DNA of 64,000 nucleotides from Pteria penguin (GCA_035048485.1 CM068581.1:7267430-7331429), one strand, 5' to 3'. Numbered from the stretch's first letter, positions 1 through 12,376 are shown. Program-made: numbers and translations. Notes: generated by a model from the letters alone, not told the origin.

Positions 1-179
1 ATATTGTTGAAAATGATATATGAAAGTGTATTTTTAATTAACAACCATACATTTAATGTGTAATTGCAATATTTTCAAAGGAGAGCATAAAGATATTTAA
101 CAAAACAAAAATCCATATATATGTATAAACAAAATTAAATAAAAAAATGATAAAAAAGACATAGAAAGACATCAAGAGA

Positions 180-312
180 AATTCATTTGTAATGCAGTTG
201 AAGCACCAACTTAGGATAGTCAATGGAAGTAACGATAGTTACTCAATTGCTATGGCTAACCGGTTTACAGGCCCACCTTCCCACTCACCACAACGACAGA
301 ACAATTAAAGGA
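180..312 (+). repeat. Degenerate copy of a Penelope-like element 3' end
   Basis: This stretch matches the block at 23690-23815, downstream of the reverse transcriptase ORF at 22391-23338. Shared words include GGTTTAC, GGCCCACCTTCCCACTCACC and CAGAACAAT, in the same order and with similar spacing. No coding remains here. It is read as a solitary, decayed 3' end of the same family; related ends lie at 26440-26540 and 62548-62650 on the other strand. Confidence 0.6.
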
Positions 313-361
313 TATACATGTACTTTTGAAATATATAAATTACACTTCATACATACCAAAT

Positions 362-700
362 TTAAGAGGTCTTAAACATACAACCTATTCTCAAATCAAA
401 ACTTGATAACATGGAGCAGTAACGCAAACATAACTCGTCAGGATTACAGGCATCCCAGAATCCTCGGGTGAGCAGACAAAGGATACCACCTAAGTGGCCA
501 TTGTTGATGCGCGGGTAGCCTTCAAATTGGAATCCGCCGACGTTGAAAGGTCCAACCGTATAGGACCGTGTAAATCTAACAAATCCCAGTCCATCTTTCT
601 CCACCTCACCAAAAAGAAGCTCGTCAATCCAACAAACTCTCCAACAATTAAACCCTAGTCCATCTTCTCCCACCTCACCAACAGAAATGCATAATTCCAA
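362..700 (-). other. Unidentified open reading frame, 112 codons
   Basis: I do not recognise this product. It runs on the minus strand from just outside the 52-bp minisatellite, and its first third is translated from diverged copies of that satellite, so that part is probably not coding. The remainder, roughly residues 45-112, has a normal amino-acid mix (for example VGGFQFEGYPRINNGHLGG) and could be a real exon or transposon fragment. No splice signals or domain were convincing. Confidence 0.15.
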
Positions 701-2095
701 CTAATCCAGGTCTACCCTCCCCCACCTCACCAACAGCATTGCGTCAATCCGACAAATCCCAGTCTACCCTCGCCAACAGAAGCGTGTCAATCCAACAAAC
801 CCAGGTCTACTCCCTCCCACCTCACCAACAGAAGCGCGTCAATCCGACAAACCCAGGTCTACTCCCTCCCACCTCACCAACAGAAGCGCGTCAATCCAAC
901 AAACCCAGGTCTACTCCCTCCCACCTCACCAACAGAAGCGCGTCAGTCCGACAAATCCAGGTCTACTCCCTCCCACCTCACCAACAGAAGCGCGTCAATC
1001 CAACAAACCCAGGTCTACTCCCTCCCACCTCACCAACAGAAGCGCGTCAATCCAACAAACCCAGGTCTACTTCCTCCCACCTCACCAACAGAAGCGCGTC
1101 AATCCAACAAACCCAGGTCTACTCCCTCCCACCTCACCAACAGAAGCGTGTCAATCCAACAAACCCAGGTCTACTCCCTCCCACCTCACCAACAGAAGCG
1201 TGTCAATCCGACAAAACCAGGTCTACTCCCTCCCACCTCACCAACAGAAGCGCGTCAATCCGACAAACCCAGGTCTACTCCCTCCCATCTCACCAACAGA
1301 AGCGCGTCAATCCAACAAACCCAGGTCTACTCCCCCCCACCTCACCAACAGAAGCGCGTCAATCCGACAAACCCAGGTCTACTCCCTCCCACCTCACCAA
1401 CAGAAGCGCGTCAATCCAACAAACCCAGGTCTACTCCCTCCCACCTCACCAACAGAAGCGTGTCAATCCAACAAACCCAGGTATACTCCCTCCCACCTCA
1501 CCAACAGAAGCGTGTCAATCCAACAAACCCAGGTCTACTCCCTCCCACCTCACCAACAGAAGCGTGTCAATCCGACAAACCCAGGTCTACTCCCTCCCAC
1601 CTCACCAACAGAAGCGTGTCAATCCGACAAAACCAGGTCTACTCCCTCCCACCTCACCAACAGAAGCGCGTCAATCCGACAAACCCAGGTCTACTCCCTC
1701 CCATCTCACCAACAGAAGCGCGTCAATCCAACAAACCCAGGTCTACTCCCCCCCACCTCACCAACAGAAGCGTGTCAATCCAACAAACCCAGGTCTACTA
1801 AAGGCTCTTGGTCGGCACTTTTGCTAACAGTTTTATACACTTGATGCACTTCAATCAAGGAATGTAAAAACAGGTCTACTCCCTCCCACCTCACCAACAG
1901 AAGCGCGTCAATCCAACAAACCCAGGTCTACTTCCTCCAACCTCACCAACAGAAGCGTGTCAATCCAACAAACCCAGGTCTACTCCCTCCCACCTCACCA
2001 ACAGAAGCGTGTCAATCCAACAAACCCAGGTCTACTCCCTCCCACCTCACCAACAGAAGCGCGTCAATCCAACAAAACCAGGTCTACCCTTACCT
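590..2095. repeat. 52-bp minisatellite, about 27 units
   Basis: The unit reads approximately CCCACCTCACCAACAGAAGCG, then YGTCAATCCRACAAACCCAGG and TCTACTCCCT, repeating every 52 bp. Units near 600-720 are diverged and the centre is nearly homogeneous, with only C/T and A/G changes. Because 52 is not a multiple of three and the unit lacks stops, three overlapping long reading frames arise on the + strand (739-1827, 1148-1801, 1200-1844); I regard these as by-products. A 63-bp foreign insert interrupts the array at 1798-1860. Confidence 0.93.
1798..1860 (+). other. Chimeric insert joining two distant sequences of the window
   Basis: Positions 1798-1834 are identical to 15425-15461 (the 26-28-bp minisatellite in the SLC22 gene). 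Positions 1832-1860 are identical to 34362-34390 (Polinton right terminal repeat, with a reverse-complement counterpart in the left repeat). The two blocks overlap on a run of T. The insert sits inside the 52-bp array, which resumes shortly after. It reflects a template-switch type rearrangement or an assembly error. Confidence 0.8.
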
Positions 2096-2175
2096 CACCA
2101 ACAATTCTAAGCGACAAAGATGTACGCTATAACGAGGAAGCAGTACCCGTGAAGTATTTATGTCAATGAGGACCT

Positions 2176-2199
2176 CAAAAAAAAAAAAAAAAAAAAAAA
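2176..2199 (+). repeat. Poly(A) tract
   Basis: A run of about 23 A lies between the 52-bp minisatellite and the MULE pseudogene. It could be the tail of a retrotransposed sequence, but no target duplication was found. Confidence 0.7.
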
Positions 2200-2436
2200 G
2201 CGCAAAGCGAAATTGCATATCGTGTACGTTGCCTGGTTGAAGTCCAGCACTTTCAAGAAGTCCTGGAATGACGATGGTAAAAGTTTGGTTATAGATCACA
2301 ACGACATAAAACACTTGGTCGAAAACAACAAACAACTTGAACTACTCAAATATAAATTGATCCATCTCTTTTACAACACTTTGCATTCACTTTTTATGAA
2401 TAACATATTTCGAATATGTATTAAACTTCAAAAGCC

Positions 2437-3141
2437 CTCCTACCCGGGAAGAGCGAGCACCTCTACACCAGACTCCTTTGCATACTCAAAGATGCATGTC
2501 AATGCATCGGTCATCAACTCAATCCAGAGGTCTTCTTTGCCGACTTCGAGACTGCAGTACGGAACGCCATCCACACAGTCTTCCCCACTACTCACATCCG
2601 AGGCTGCTTCTTCTGCTATACACAGGCTATATGACGACGAACTCAAGCAGAAGGGTTTGCAGTACCATACAGAGAGGACCCAGAAATCCAGCGCTTCATC
2701 CGACGTGCCGCAGTACTGCCATTCATCCCTATTCCACTGGTTGACGACGTATGGTTCCAGGCCCTCGTAAACATAGAACACCATCCGACCAACGTAACTC
2801 CATTCGCAGACTTCGTCACCGACTACTTGGTAGAGGGCGACCGCGAGAGATGGAACCACTTCACCAACCAGGGACCGAGGACCAACAACAACGTAGAGGG
2901 CTGGCACAGTAGAATTAACAAGAGACTTAACCATGGTCACCACAACATATTTTAGCTGATCGAATTGCTGCAGAAAGAACGCGCCACTACAGAGGCAACC
3001 AGAATCCAGCTGTCGACAGGCGGTAAGAGGAAGCTGAAGAAGAAGTACCAGATGATCGACAGCAGACTCACGCGACTGAAGCAACAACTTGTGGCATCCC
3101 ATATGACCATCATGGAATGGAATCTCCTCCACCTCGAATAG
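2437..3141 (+). pseudogene. MULE-type transposase pseudogene (C-terminal part)
   Basis: One + strand frame, mod-3 class of 2632, reads through this region with only two internal stops and ends at TAG 3139-3141. It shows the MULE (Mutator-like) transposase pattern: an acidic residue in FADFE, then RGCFF with an aromatic-rich helix, a block VDDVWFQAL, and GPRTNNNVEGWHSRIN followed by a Lys/Arg-rich tail. The stops are TGA 2632-2634, where the family has Trp, and TAG 2953-2955. The N-terminal third, with the first catalytic Asp and any FLYWCH zinc finger, is missing upstream of about 2437. A 230-codon ORF on the opposite strand (3132-2440) is a shadow of this conserved frame. No terminal inverted repeats were located. 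Confidence 0.75.
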
Positions 3142-3539
3142 TAATGTGACTTGTGTGATATTTAGGACGTTGTGTGCTACTAATTACATGTGCAGTGCTT
3201 TCAAATTCATATTTCCAATGCAATGTAATAGAATACATGTACTCTTGCACATGTAATATTTATGAATATGTGTTATGAACTGCCTGTGCATGTGTAAATA
3301 TGAACAAATGTAAACTATTATTAAATGCCTTATTTATCTTTATTGCGTCACTTTATTTTTGACTGAAACATACAGGTAAATTACAGGTAACCAAAATTTG
3401 GTGTGTTTAGATAAGCACACAATTGCCGTAATTAAGATCATTATCATAATTAAGCATTGGAATTGTTTGCACGTTTCTCCATCATTTTTCTCTACCTTTT
3501 TAGTACCAAATATTAGAATGTTGTAGAATCTTGCAGACA

Positions 3540-5510
3540 ATTCAATTCAATAGTTTATTATAGTGTCACATTTTGATATAAGTAACATACAACAACATGC
3601 AGTACACAATTTAAAATACACGTAAATATATCAAAATCTGGCCAGATCTGACCTATGAGACACTTTCCATTAAAACATCTTTACAGTTAAAATCTACTTA
3701 AGTACATGTAGATCGCTTTAAAAACATCTTATGTAGACATTTCCCTAAAATTGTTGTGAGTTCTTTTTCAGTCATTAAGAATATAAGTTTTTGGTTATCG
3801 TTAAAATAAGTAAACTGTGGAACAAGTTGAATGGCCGTTAAAAATAACTGAGATCTTATATCGCTATAAAATTCACAATGTAAAAGAAAATGTTTTTCGT
3901 CCTCAATCGATCCATCGTTGCAATATATACACAATCGTTCATGTACTGGAGTTATAGGTTTGGTGGAGTAGTGCGCTACCGCAACGAAGTGAAGCTAACG
4001 CACGTCTCTGCGACCTATTTATAGCGCGATTGTATAGGTGCGATTCTGTTATGACGTCATTCTTAAATATACGGTATGTTCTTAGTTTATTCCCATTTAT
4101 CACATTAGAGTTTGAATCGTTCCATATTTTCATAGTAAACTCCCTTTGGTCCATTAATCTAGGCGATTCGCGAGCGGTCAATAAACTCATTGCGCCTTCT
4201 TCTGGATCCCAACCGAGGTCCCTCAATATAGTTTTCACTCGACCTTCCCACGAACGAATTCGCCCAAGCGACCATCTGTGAACCTTCGAAATAAGACGGT
4301 CACCATCGGAAGTACACAATTTATTCCAGTAGCGAATCACCTCAAGTCCAATGTTCGCAACGTTCGATAGCCAGCCCATCTCTCCTCTCACCGCGATATT
4401 TGAAGTGTGTTTGCGGACTCCCAGGAAAAATCTGCATGCTTTCGCTTGGAGCGAGTCTAGTTTCGGGTATTTACATGTTCCCCATATTGCGCTGCCGTAG
4501 TACATAACTGGCTGCACCAATGTTTTATACAGTTTGTCATATACTTCGAACGACATACCACCAGCATATGAGAATTTCGCCTATAATGCCCCAAGCGCGC
4601 GACTCGCCGACTTAGCGAGTTCAGAGACCGTGAACTGCATATTTATGTGTTCACTGAACCACAACCCAAGGTACTTGTACTTATGAGAATATGAAACGGA
4701 GAGGTCGCCACAATTAAAAACTGTCTGTGAACGTTGAACGCTTGGCGGCCGGAAATGCAGTATTTTCGTTTTGTCGCAATTAACGAGTAGACGCCATTTA
4801 CGACACCATCGGTTTAAGACATCGAGAAGCTTTTGAAGGTCTTTTTCGCATTCGGCTAAAAGCACTATATCGTCTGAGTATAATAAAATGCTGATGACGT
4901 CATCTTCGTAGTGAACGCCAATACCGGAAGCCTTGATTTCCTCCGCAAGATAGCAAATAATGTAGGCGAAACATTACAGCCCTGCTTTACACCGGATAAG
5001 ACAGGAAATTCTTCTGTATACATGTCATTTACACGAATTTTCGAAGTAGTGTTACGATATAACGAGACAAGTGCGTTGAGAATTTTCCCGCTGACACCAG
5101 TTTGACGTAATTTATACCAAAGTAAATCACGATTGACGGTATCGAAGGCCTTTTTGGCATCCACGAAACATTCATACGTCGATTTTCTGGCAAGTTTCCG
5201 GTTATTCACTAAACTATAGAGTGTATATAAGTGGTCTTGGCAACTGCGCTTCCGGCGGAAACCGTTCTGTTCGTCAACCAGTTAATAATTAGCTTCTAGC
5301 TATTCACACAGTCTAGCGTTTAATATCGCTGTATATATCTTGCATGGTATTGATAGCAAAGAGAGACCACGGTACGACATTGGGTCACGGCGATCATTAT
5401 CGCTCGATTTCGGAATTGGCGATATAATTCCGGTTCTCCAGATCGACGGTATATCTCCTAGTTCAAAGCAGCCCGATATCAATGTGAATAAAATATCAAC
5501 ACAAATGGCC
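3540..5510 (-). mobile_element. Degenerate non-LTR retrotransposon (LINE), ORF2 C-terminal half
   Basis: Minus-strand blocks follow in LINE order: 5482-5300 (reverse transcriptase start, with IPK and SYRGLSLLS), 5209-4865 (FVDAKKAFDTV, then VKQGCNVSP), 4865-4581 (thumb region, WRLLVNCDKTK), 4556-3939 (connection region) and 3934-3698 (a Cys/His box, CIYC followed by DEKHFLLHC). The catalytic YADD box falls at a frame break near 4870. At least four frameshifts or stops make it dead. The 3' end at about 3540 carries an AATTGAATT-type tail (seen on the + strand as TTCAATTCAATAG). The C-terminal architecture resembles the LINE nested at 31250-32750, so both may belong to one clade of I/CR1-like elements; clade assignment is uncertain. 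Confidence 0.8.
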
Positions 5511-5639
5511 TAATCCCCCCCCCCTTTTTTTTAATTCATAAAAAATCCAAGAATTGAGATATTGATAAAATTCTTTCACAATAATATTCCTTACCATATT
5601 TATGATCAAATAGCCTATAAAATATCATCATTATCAATT

Positions 5640-5960
5640 ACGTGAAAAACGTGACACTTTCTGCATTGAAATCTGTATGCCCCCAGTCTGAAGAAGAAGT
5701 TTGTTAAAGAGGGTACCCTCTGTGACAAACTTTTGCCTGTGGTGGTGCCACCTATTGACGGATCTGGACGAAAAACAACAACACTTGTAGGGGACCATGA
5801 GTACTTCATGCATACCAAGTTTCATCAAATTCTGTTTAGCTGTTCTGAAGAAGAAGTCGAAAATGTGAAAAGTTAACGACGGACGGACGGACGGATGACA
5901 GACAACGGATAATGATTGATCACAATAGGTCTCTTGAGCCTTCGGCTCTGGTCAGCTAAA
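5640..5960 (+). mobile_element. Short non-autonomous repeat with GGAC tetramer
   Basis: The block contains AAGTTTCATCAAATTC, GAAGAAGTCGAAAATGTG, a run of ACGG/GGAC units (5877-5896) and a hairpin (GAGCCTTCGGCTC near 5937). This arrangement is typical of a short repeat dispersed in bivalve genomes. It has no coding capacity. Exact ends and TSD were not determined. Confidence 0.5.
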
Positions 5961-6035
5961 AAGGGGCCAAAATTTGTGATTTTACAAGAATTTAGCTATG
6001 AAATTTGCAAGCACAACCATTTTAAAATGAAATAA

Positions 6036-7532
6036 AATCAAGAGAGATGTTATGGTGCAAAATTATAACAAAGGTGGTTTAAAAATGATAGATATACAAA
6101 AACATATTATGGTTATAAAACTAACATGGATAAAAAAGCTCTTATCAAAAAATGCGGAATACGTTCATCTTTTTGAAAGTACAGTCTGTACAATTTACAA
6201 TTTGGTTAACAGGGGGGACAATTACTTAGATATACTAATACAGAATACAGACAATACGTTTTGGGTGGATACACTCAATGCATGGAAAACTATGTTGAAA
6301 AAAGTGAAAATAAATTCTCTAGATGAAATCATAAACACTCATATCTGGAATAATACTGATTTATGTATAGTAGATAAACCATTTTTCTTTGGGAATTGGT
6401 TTAGAGCAAATATTTATACAATCAGAGATATTATGAATAATAATTTTGAAATCTTGAGTCAAAATGAATTGAAGGGAAAGTTCAACTTGAGAACTAATTT
6501 TATTGAATACTACAATATAAAACATAGTATTGAAGCATATTGTATAAAGTACAAAACTATTATTGACAATAATGAATGTATCTTGAATAATCTGTCCTTG
6601 CCTCCTATAATTAAACCTTTTTATAATAACAAGAGTGGTTGTAAATATTATTACTCACTTTTAAGTGTTTCTGAAAATATATCTAGTCCAAGTAGTATGA
6701 AAAAATGGAATGATATTATACTCCTTAATGATATAGATTGGAATTTTATATATAGTAACCCTTTCAAAATTTGTGCTTCAACAAAATTACAATGGTTTCA
6801 ATTCAGAATTAATCATAGAATCCTAGGCACAAATACATACATGAGGAAATTAGGAATTACTGAAAATGAAACTTGCTATTTTTGCAAAGCTGCACCTGAG
6901 AGTATAATTCATATTTTTTATTTTTGTCCAATAGTTCAAGATTTCTGGGAAAATATTACCAAATACATTTATGATAATACAAATGTTCTTTTAGATATAA
7001 ACATGAAAACAGCAATATTTGGTAAAAACTACAAAGTCAATAGAACTTCCAAAAATCTTATATTACTGATTGCAAGATTTTATATTTTTAAATGCAAAAT
7101 GCAAGAAAGAGTTTTGAATATAAATGCTTTCAGAATAGAATTAAAAAACTATATCATTAGTGAAAAAATGCTAGCAGTAAATAATAGCAATCTTCCTTCC
7201 TTAGAAAAGGAGTGGAGTGTGTGGACAAACATTTTTAATCTTGAGTGATCAGGATACTTTTTCTATACTCATTATCAGAATTATTTAAAAACTATGATTT
7301 TTCAATGTACTTTTTGAACTACTAATATGAATGCCTGTATGAAATCTCCTAGTTCTTTCGATTAACTTTTCATACACGATAAAAACGCTATCAAAATACA
7401 GCTTATTAATGTAAAATATATGATACATGCCAAATAGTAGTGTTGTATACACTTATACTTACAATGTTTATATTTTTCTGTGATGTTTTTGTGATGTGAC
7501 TGAATGAAAATAAACTATGGAGAAAAAAAAAA
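6036..7532 (+). mobile_element. 5'-truncated L1/Tx1-like LINE with a perfect target duplication
   Basis: The insertion is bounded by identical 15-bp copies of TTTAAAATGAAATAA at 6021-6035 and 7533-7547, and ends in an A-rich tail after ATAAACTATGGAG. These are hallmarks of target-primed reverse transcription. It is severely 5' truncated: only the C-terminal 398 codons of ORF2 and about 280 bp of 3' UTR remain. The clean duplication and uninterrupted ORF suggest a young insertion. Confidence 0.92.
6052..7248 (+). CDS. LINE ORF2 protein, C-terminal fragment (post-RT region)
   Basis: This intact 398-codon frame covers the region downstream of the reverse transcriptase domain in L1/Tx1-like ORF2 proteins. 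It starts in the GGLKMIDI block typical of the RT C-terminal side, passes through LQWFQFRINHRILGTN, and ends with a Cys/His zinc-like box (CYFC at about residue 277, then HIFYFCP). No catalytic residues are present, so the fragment cannot retrotranspose. The first ATG is only the first Met after the truncation point. The element at 54.9-57.2 kb has a related C-terminus (KWFQYRIFYRILGTN), so both belong to one family. Confidence 0.85.
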   Translation: MVQNYNKGGLKMIDIQKHIMVIKLTWIKKLLSKNAEYVHLFESTVCTIYNLVNRGDNYLDILIQNTDNTFWVDTLNAWKTMLKKVKINSLDEIINTHIWNNTDLCIVDKPFFFGNWFRANIYTIRDIMNNNFEILSQNELKGKFNLRTNFIEYYNIKHSIEAYCIKYKTIIDNNECILNNLSLPPIIKPFYNNKSGCKYYYSLLSVSENISSPSSMKKWNDIILLNDIDWNFIYSNPFKICASTKLQWFQFRINHRILGTNTYMRKLGITENETCYFCKAAPESIIHIFYFCPIVQDFWENITKYIYDNTNVLLDINMKTAIFGKNYKVNRTSKNLILLIARFYIFKCKMQERVLNINAFRIELKNYIISEKMLAVNNSNLPSLEKEWSVWTNIFNLE

Positions 7533-8120
7533 TTTAAAATGAAATAAGGCCATACATAGCCTTAAATCTGTTATATGGACTATTCCAAATACCTGAGCAA
7601 TGAAACAAGTAAATTGGATGAATGTTGCATTTTTAAGATGAGAAAAAGGGTCATTATATCTTTTTGCAAGGATTTAGCCGTGAAGTTTGCTAGCACACAC
7701 ACCTTAAAGAGGAAAAAGGTCACACATAGTACTCAATATCTTATTAGGACTATACCTTATATCAGAACAATGAAATGGGTAAATTCTGATGAGTAATGCA
7801 TTTGCTGTGTGTAAAAAGCAGTCTTAACAGCTTATTTTACAAGATTTCAGCCGTGAAAATTGCCAGCACACCCACCTTAAAGAGAAATAAACCCATATAT
7901 AGACTTCAATGTGTTGTATGGATTATTCTCAAAGTGTGAACCAGAATATAGGCACATTCAGATGTATTGTACCATTGCAATAACAGAAAGGGAGCCAAAA
8001 TATGCGATTTTGAAAGGATTTAGCCATGAAATTTGCCAGCACACCCACCTTTAAGAGGAAAAAGGTCACGCATAGTACTCAATATGTTGCATTTGTTGTA
8101 TGTGAAATGCAGTCTTAACA

Positions 8121-9214
<1,094 letters not shown>

Positions 9215-11047
9215 TAGACCAATCCAGTATTACTTGTACGAGTTATCTACCGTGCGCAACGATTGACGCGCCACGGTTAAACGTTACTTCCGGTGTAAAC
9301 AAAGCGTCATTAGTAACTGTCTATAGATGAGAGTTAACACACCATAGCGGTTGATTATTGCAAATAGAAGTGCCGATTTTTTGTATGATGTTCTCTTTGT
9401 CAACTTTTTGTATATATTTACTGTAGACTTTTTGTACAAATAAACTGTATATAGCTTTGATGACTTTTCATGTATTTTACTATGGATAATGATATCGATG
9501 ATCTCCCTTCTCTCTCGGAAAATTGATGAACTTCGTTCTTTCCTAGAAAAAAGGGGTCTAAGTCGCAATGGAACCAAAACTGAACTCGCCGCTTTATGTT
9601 TTGCAGCGTCAAAAATGCAAGTTCCAAATGTCACTTCTTTTAAAAATGCATTGAAAAAAGACATCCGTCAATATTACCGAATTTCGACACTGGAGGATGG
9701 AACACCAACCTTTTTATATGTATAGGCCTATTGTTATATATTCGGGGAATCTGAGAATGGTGTGATGAATGTGCTGTATGAAGTGATGCAGTAGATTTAT
9801 TTTGAGAAGTTCTGTTGGATTATCTATTGAAGTTTCATCATTTATAGGTCAAAGCATAGTAATTCCATTTCCAATAGGGTCCCATGTTAAATTACCAAAC
9901 TTCCATTAAGATTTACACAACATCCTACATTTTAGCTATATACAATCCATATATCAAAATGTTTGTCAGACCATCCACTGTCAGAATTTTAACAGTTTAC
10001 CATAGGTTATCCACCTTAATATTGAGAAAATCATGCTGGAAAAGGGTCACCCCCCCCCCCCCCCCAAATTGCCAAATTTCAAATGTAAACAACAACCCTT
10101 TTTTAGGTCTTACAATTTTTACATTAGTCAAATGAGATAAAAAATCATGATTTTACAGCAGAAGTCGATCATAATTTATAGATAGATCAAATAATTTCAT
10201 CCAATCACAGCTTCTGATACAATGAAATAGTAGTCCCTCTCTCCCTACATCACATCAGTCAATCATGATTCTCATTAATTACTGTCCTTTGACCTTAAAA
10301 CTGTTTTTGACTTTTTGTTTGGAGTAGGTAGATGAAGTATTTCCCTTTCCTAAAGGGAGGGGGGCTCTAGGAGTTGTAACAGACTGACTATGACCTATGA
10401 CAAGTTGTATATTGCGCCACAATTTCCGTCATATATTTTGGTTTCAACACTGCTCTTCAAATATTTATATATTATGAGAATTCCAATCATTTGACAAAGT
10501 GCATCACTGAAGATACCTAAGTTGCTGAAATGTGCATGATCTGGTGCACAAATTAAAAGGTGCATGTTCTATGTTTATTAAACCTAGTAATACTTAAATA
10601 TACACTGCGTGTAACTTGATCAATACTCTACGATAAGGGGAACAACCTGTCATATGAGAGAATGACTCATAATTATGAGTACTAGTCTGTCGAGTTGTCA
10701 AATGCAAAATTCCCCATCCTGTCCGTCAGTACCATCATGACCATTGCCATTGCCTTCACCCGTCAAGCCAGTTTATTGAGTATAACGGGGATTTAATCAC
10801 ATTATTTTTCGAGCATCTATGAAAAAATAAACATGACATTGTAATTACTGTAGCTGTAGCTACCTTTTTAATCCGCCATAATTGTTAAATGTTAGTGGAA
10901 CAATCATACATTCGCGTTTTAACGTTGTTTTGGAAGGTGTATAGATATTTCAAAGGCGTGGAAATAGAAACCGGAAGTAGCGTTTAACCGTTCAAGAAAG
11001 GTAACTCTTGTGAAAAAAAATGGCAGCTGTAATACTGGATTGGTCTA
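9215..11047 (+). mobile_element. TIR DNA transposon, non-autonomous (SAP-gene fragment inside)
   Basis: The left end (TAGACCAATCCAGTATTAC, 9215-9233) recurs exactly as its reverse complement at 11029-11047. Farther in, GGTTAAACGTTACTTCCGGT near 9276-9295 matches a reverse complement near 10970-10990 with one change. The ends are therefore imperfect inverted repeats of about 80 bp enclosing 1.8 kb. A TA dinucleotide flanks both ends if the element starts at GACC. Inside is a short SAP-domain reading frame at 9481-9725; the rest shows no coding. Superfamily is unproven; a 2-bp target duplication and a SAP-containing first exon would fit IS4EU/ISL2EU-like elements. Confidence 0.75.
9481..9725 (+). 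pseudogene. SAP-domain protein fragment
   Basis: The frame 9489-9725 encodes about 78 residues with a SAP (DNA-binding helix-extended-helix) motif at residues 11-33: IDELRSFLEKRGLSRNGTK followed by ELAAL. A better start, ATG at 9483 with an acidic beginning (MDNDIDDLPSLS), lies in another frame and meets a stop after 14 codons, so one frameshift near 9518 probably separates them. The frame ends with LEDGTPTFLYV and a stop, consistent with a first exon or truncated gene. It lies just inside the left inverted repeat of the 9215-11047 element, so I take it as the N-terminal remnant of the transposon protein. Confidence 0.5.
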
Positions 11048-11463
11048 TACATTGTATGAGCTGATTGATGCAGTGCTGTGTATTTATTTATCAGAAAATT
11101 AGTAGATTTGCTCTGGTATTTAAATCCAGCGTCTAGATTTACTGTATTTTGCCTGATACTAGCGATTGAGAGTACAAGTAGTTTGAATGAAACCTCGAGT
11201 GGTAGATAATTAACGTTTTGTATGCGTTTGTATCATCTAAACAGACTCGTCGTTCGAAGTGAAAGTAGGATATCCATGAGCATTTCATTAATAATAATAT
11301 TTTTTATACTCGATAATTTTTTGACAGTGCTCAGATTGAATCAGTATTAGATTGCCTTATACTATAAGCAGCAAATGATTACAATTAACGTAATTTAAAG
11401 CAATATATCAACTTTAAACTAGCCTGACTGGCAAATTTCACGAGGGGTGTTGATATGATGCTT

Positions 11464-11473
11464 GCGCATGCGC
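11464..11473. promoter_or_regulatory. NRF1-type palindrome GCGCATGCGC
   Basis: A perfect GCGCATGCGC lies about 475 bp upstream of the SLC22 exon 1 start and is flanked by three copies of CTGGCRRATTTCACG (about 11427, 11475, 11494). NRF1 sites of this form are common in metazoan core promoters. No TATA box is evident near 11900. Confidence 0.4.
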
Positions 11474-11947
11474 ACTGGCAAATTTCACGGTGCTGGCGGA
11501 TTTCACGCTACACCGGTACGCAGTAGCTACTGTTAACAGTGTTCGGTCAGTGATCACCAGTTGTGTTGTATGTATACTACGTGAACCAAATATCGTTTAT
11601 AAGTGTCATTACCTTAGCAACCCTCTATCACAGAACAACTTAATCATGATTCATATTTAAAAAAACAAACTCATCTACTGTGCAACTGCAGATTTAAATA
11701 TTATATATGCAATGAAAAAGTACATTAAGAGTTGCATTTGCGATAACAAACTGGTGCATTAAAACATGTAAGGGTATTTGTACAGAACCGGTAAACATTA
11801 TACATAAGCATGATCACATTCGTGCGATCGCGTTAGTATAGCGAATTTGGCAGTGCATTTAGCTGTCAATGGATTAGATTTAACAGTCTTTCTACGTGTA
11901 TGTTTTGTTTACATTCCTCTATTTGTCTTATATCGAGTCGTTGAGAC

Positions 11948-12376
11948 ATGGACTTTGACGATATTCTGAAGGTGCTGGGAGAATTTGGTCGATACCAAAT
12001 TATCCGTCTGTTCTTGGTATGTGTGGTGGCCATGATCTGTGCTTTTCATGCCATGAACATGGTCTTTGTTGGCGCCAATCCCGGGAAAACATGCCATGTC
12101 CCACCTACATCATTAAGTGGCATGCAGTATGGCTGGATAAACGTGTCATACACACACTAGCAGAATTTGATGGCAGTAGACAGATATGTCGCAAAAGAGG
12201 GAAAGAGCTGTTATATGTACGATATAGAGTTTGTCGAGGAGTACTCCAAGGTCAATAATTTAACCTTTAAAGAGTTGTCAAACGTTGTCCGTTATAACAA
12301 TTTCTCCTTAAGGTTGAACAAGTGCACAGAATGGGATTTCTCCACAGAGGTGTATGGTCCTACTATTGTAACTCAG
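11948..12376 (+). CDS. SLC22 exon 1 (N-terminus, TM1 and extracellular loop), with in-frame stop
   Basis: ATG 11948 opens a frame whose first 70 residues are typical SLC22: a cytosolic MDFDDIL start, then TM1 at about residues 18-42. TAG at 12158-12160 interrupts it, and the same frame continues through a Cys-containing extracellular loop to TIVTQ at the donor CAG/GTACAT. Total length is 429 nt, phase 0. N-glycosylation sequons (NVS, NLT, NFS) are present, as expected for the large loop between TM1 and TM2. Confidence 0.8.

Larger units (their letters stand above)
5960..8115 (+). repeat. Diverged satellite of about 176 bp, four copies, split by a LINE
   Basis: The phrase GATTTAGCCRTGAARTTTGC followed by AGCACACMCACCTTAAAGAGG and GGTCACACATAGTACTCAAT recurs near 5990, 7672, 7846 and 8021. 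The last three copies are spaced about 175-178 bp apart, and the first is interrupted by the LINE at 6036-7532. Copies are about 75-85 percent alike by eye. Short ORFs here (for example 7575-7796) are not convincing. Confidence 0.75.

Noticed and set aside
739..1844. Three overlapping long + strand frames (362, 217 and 214 codons)
   Set aside because: They are translations of the stop-free 52-bp satellite in its three frames; unit length not divisible by three explains all of them.
2440..3132. Minus-strand 230-codon ORF
   Set aside because: The opposite strand gives a clear MULE transposase reading; this frame is its shadow.
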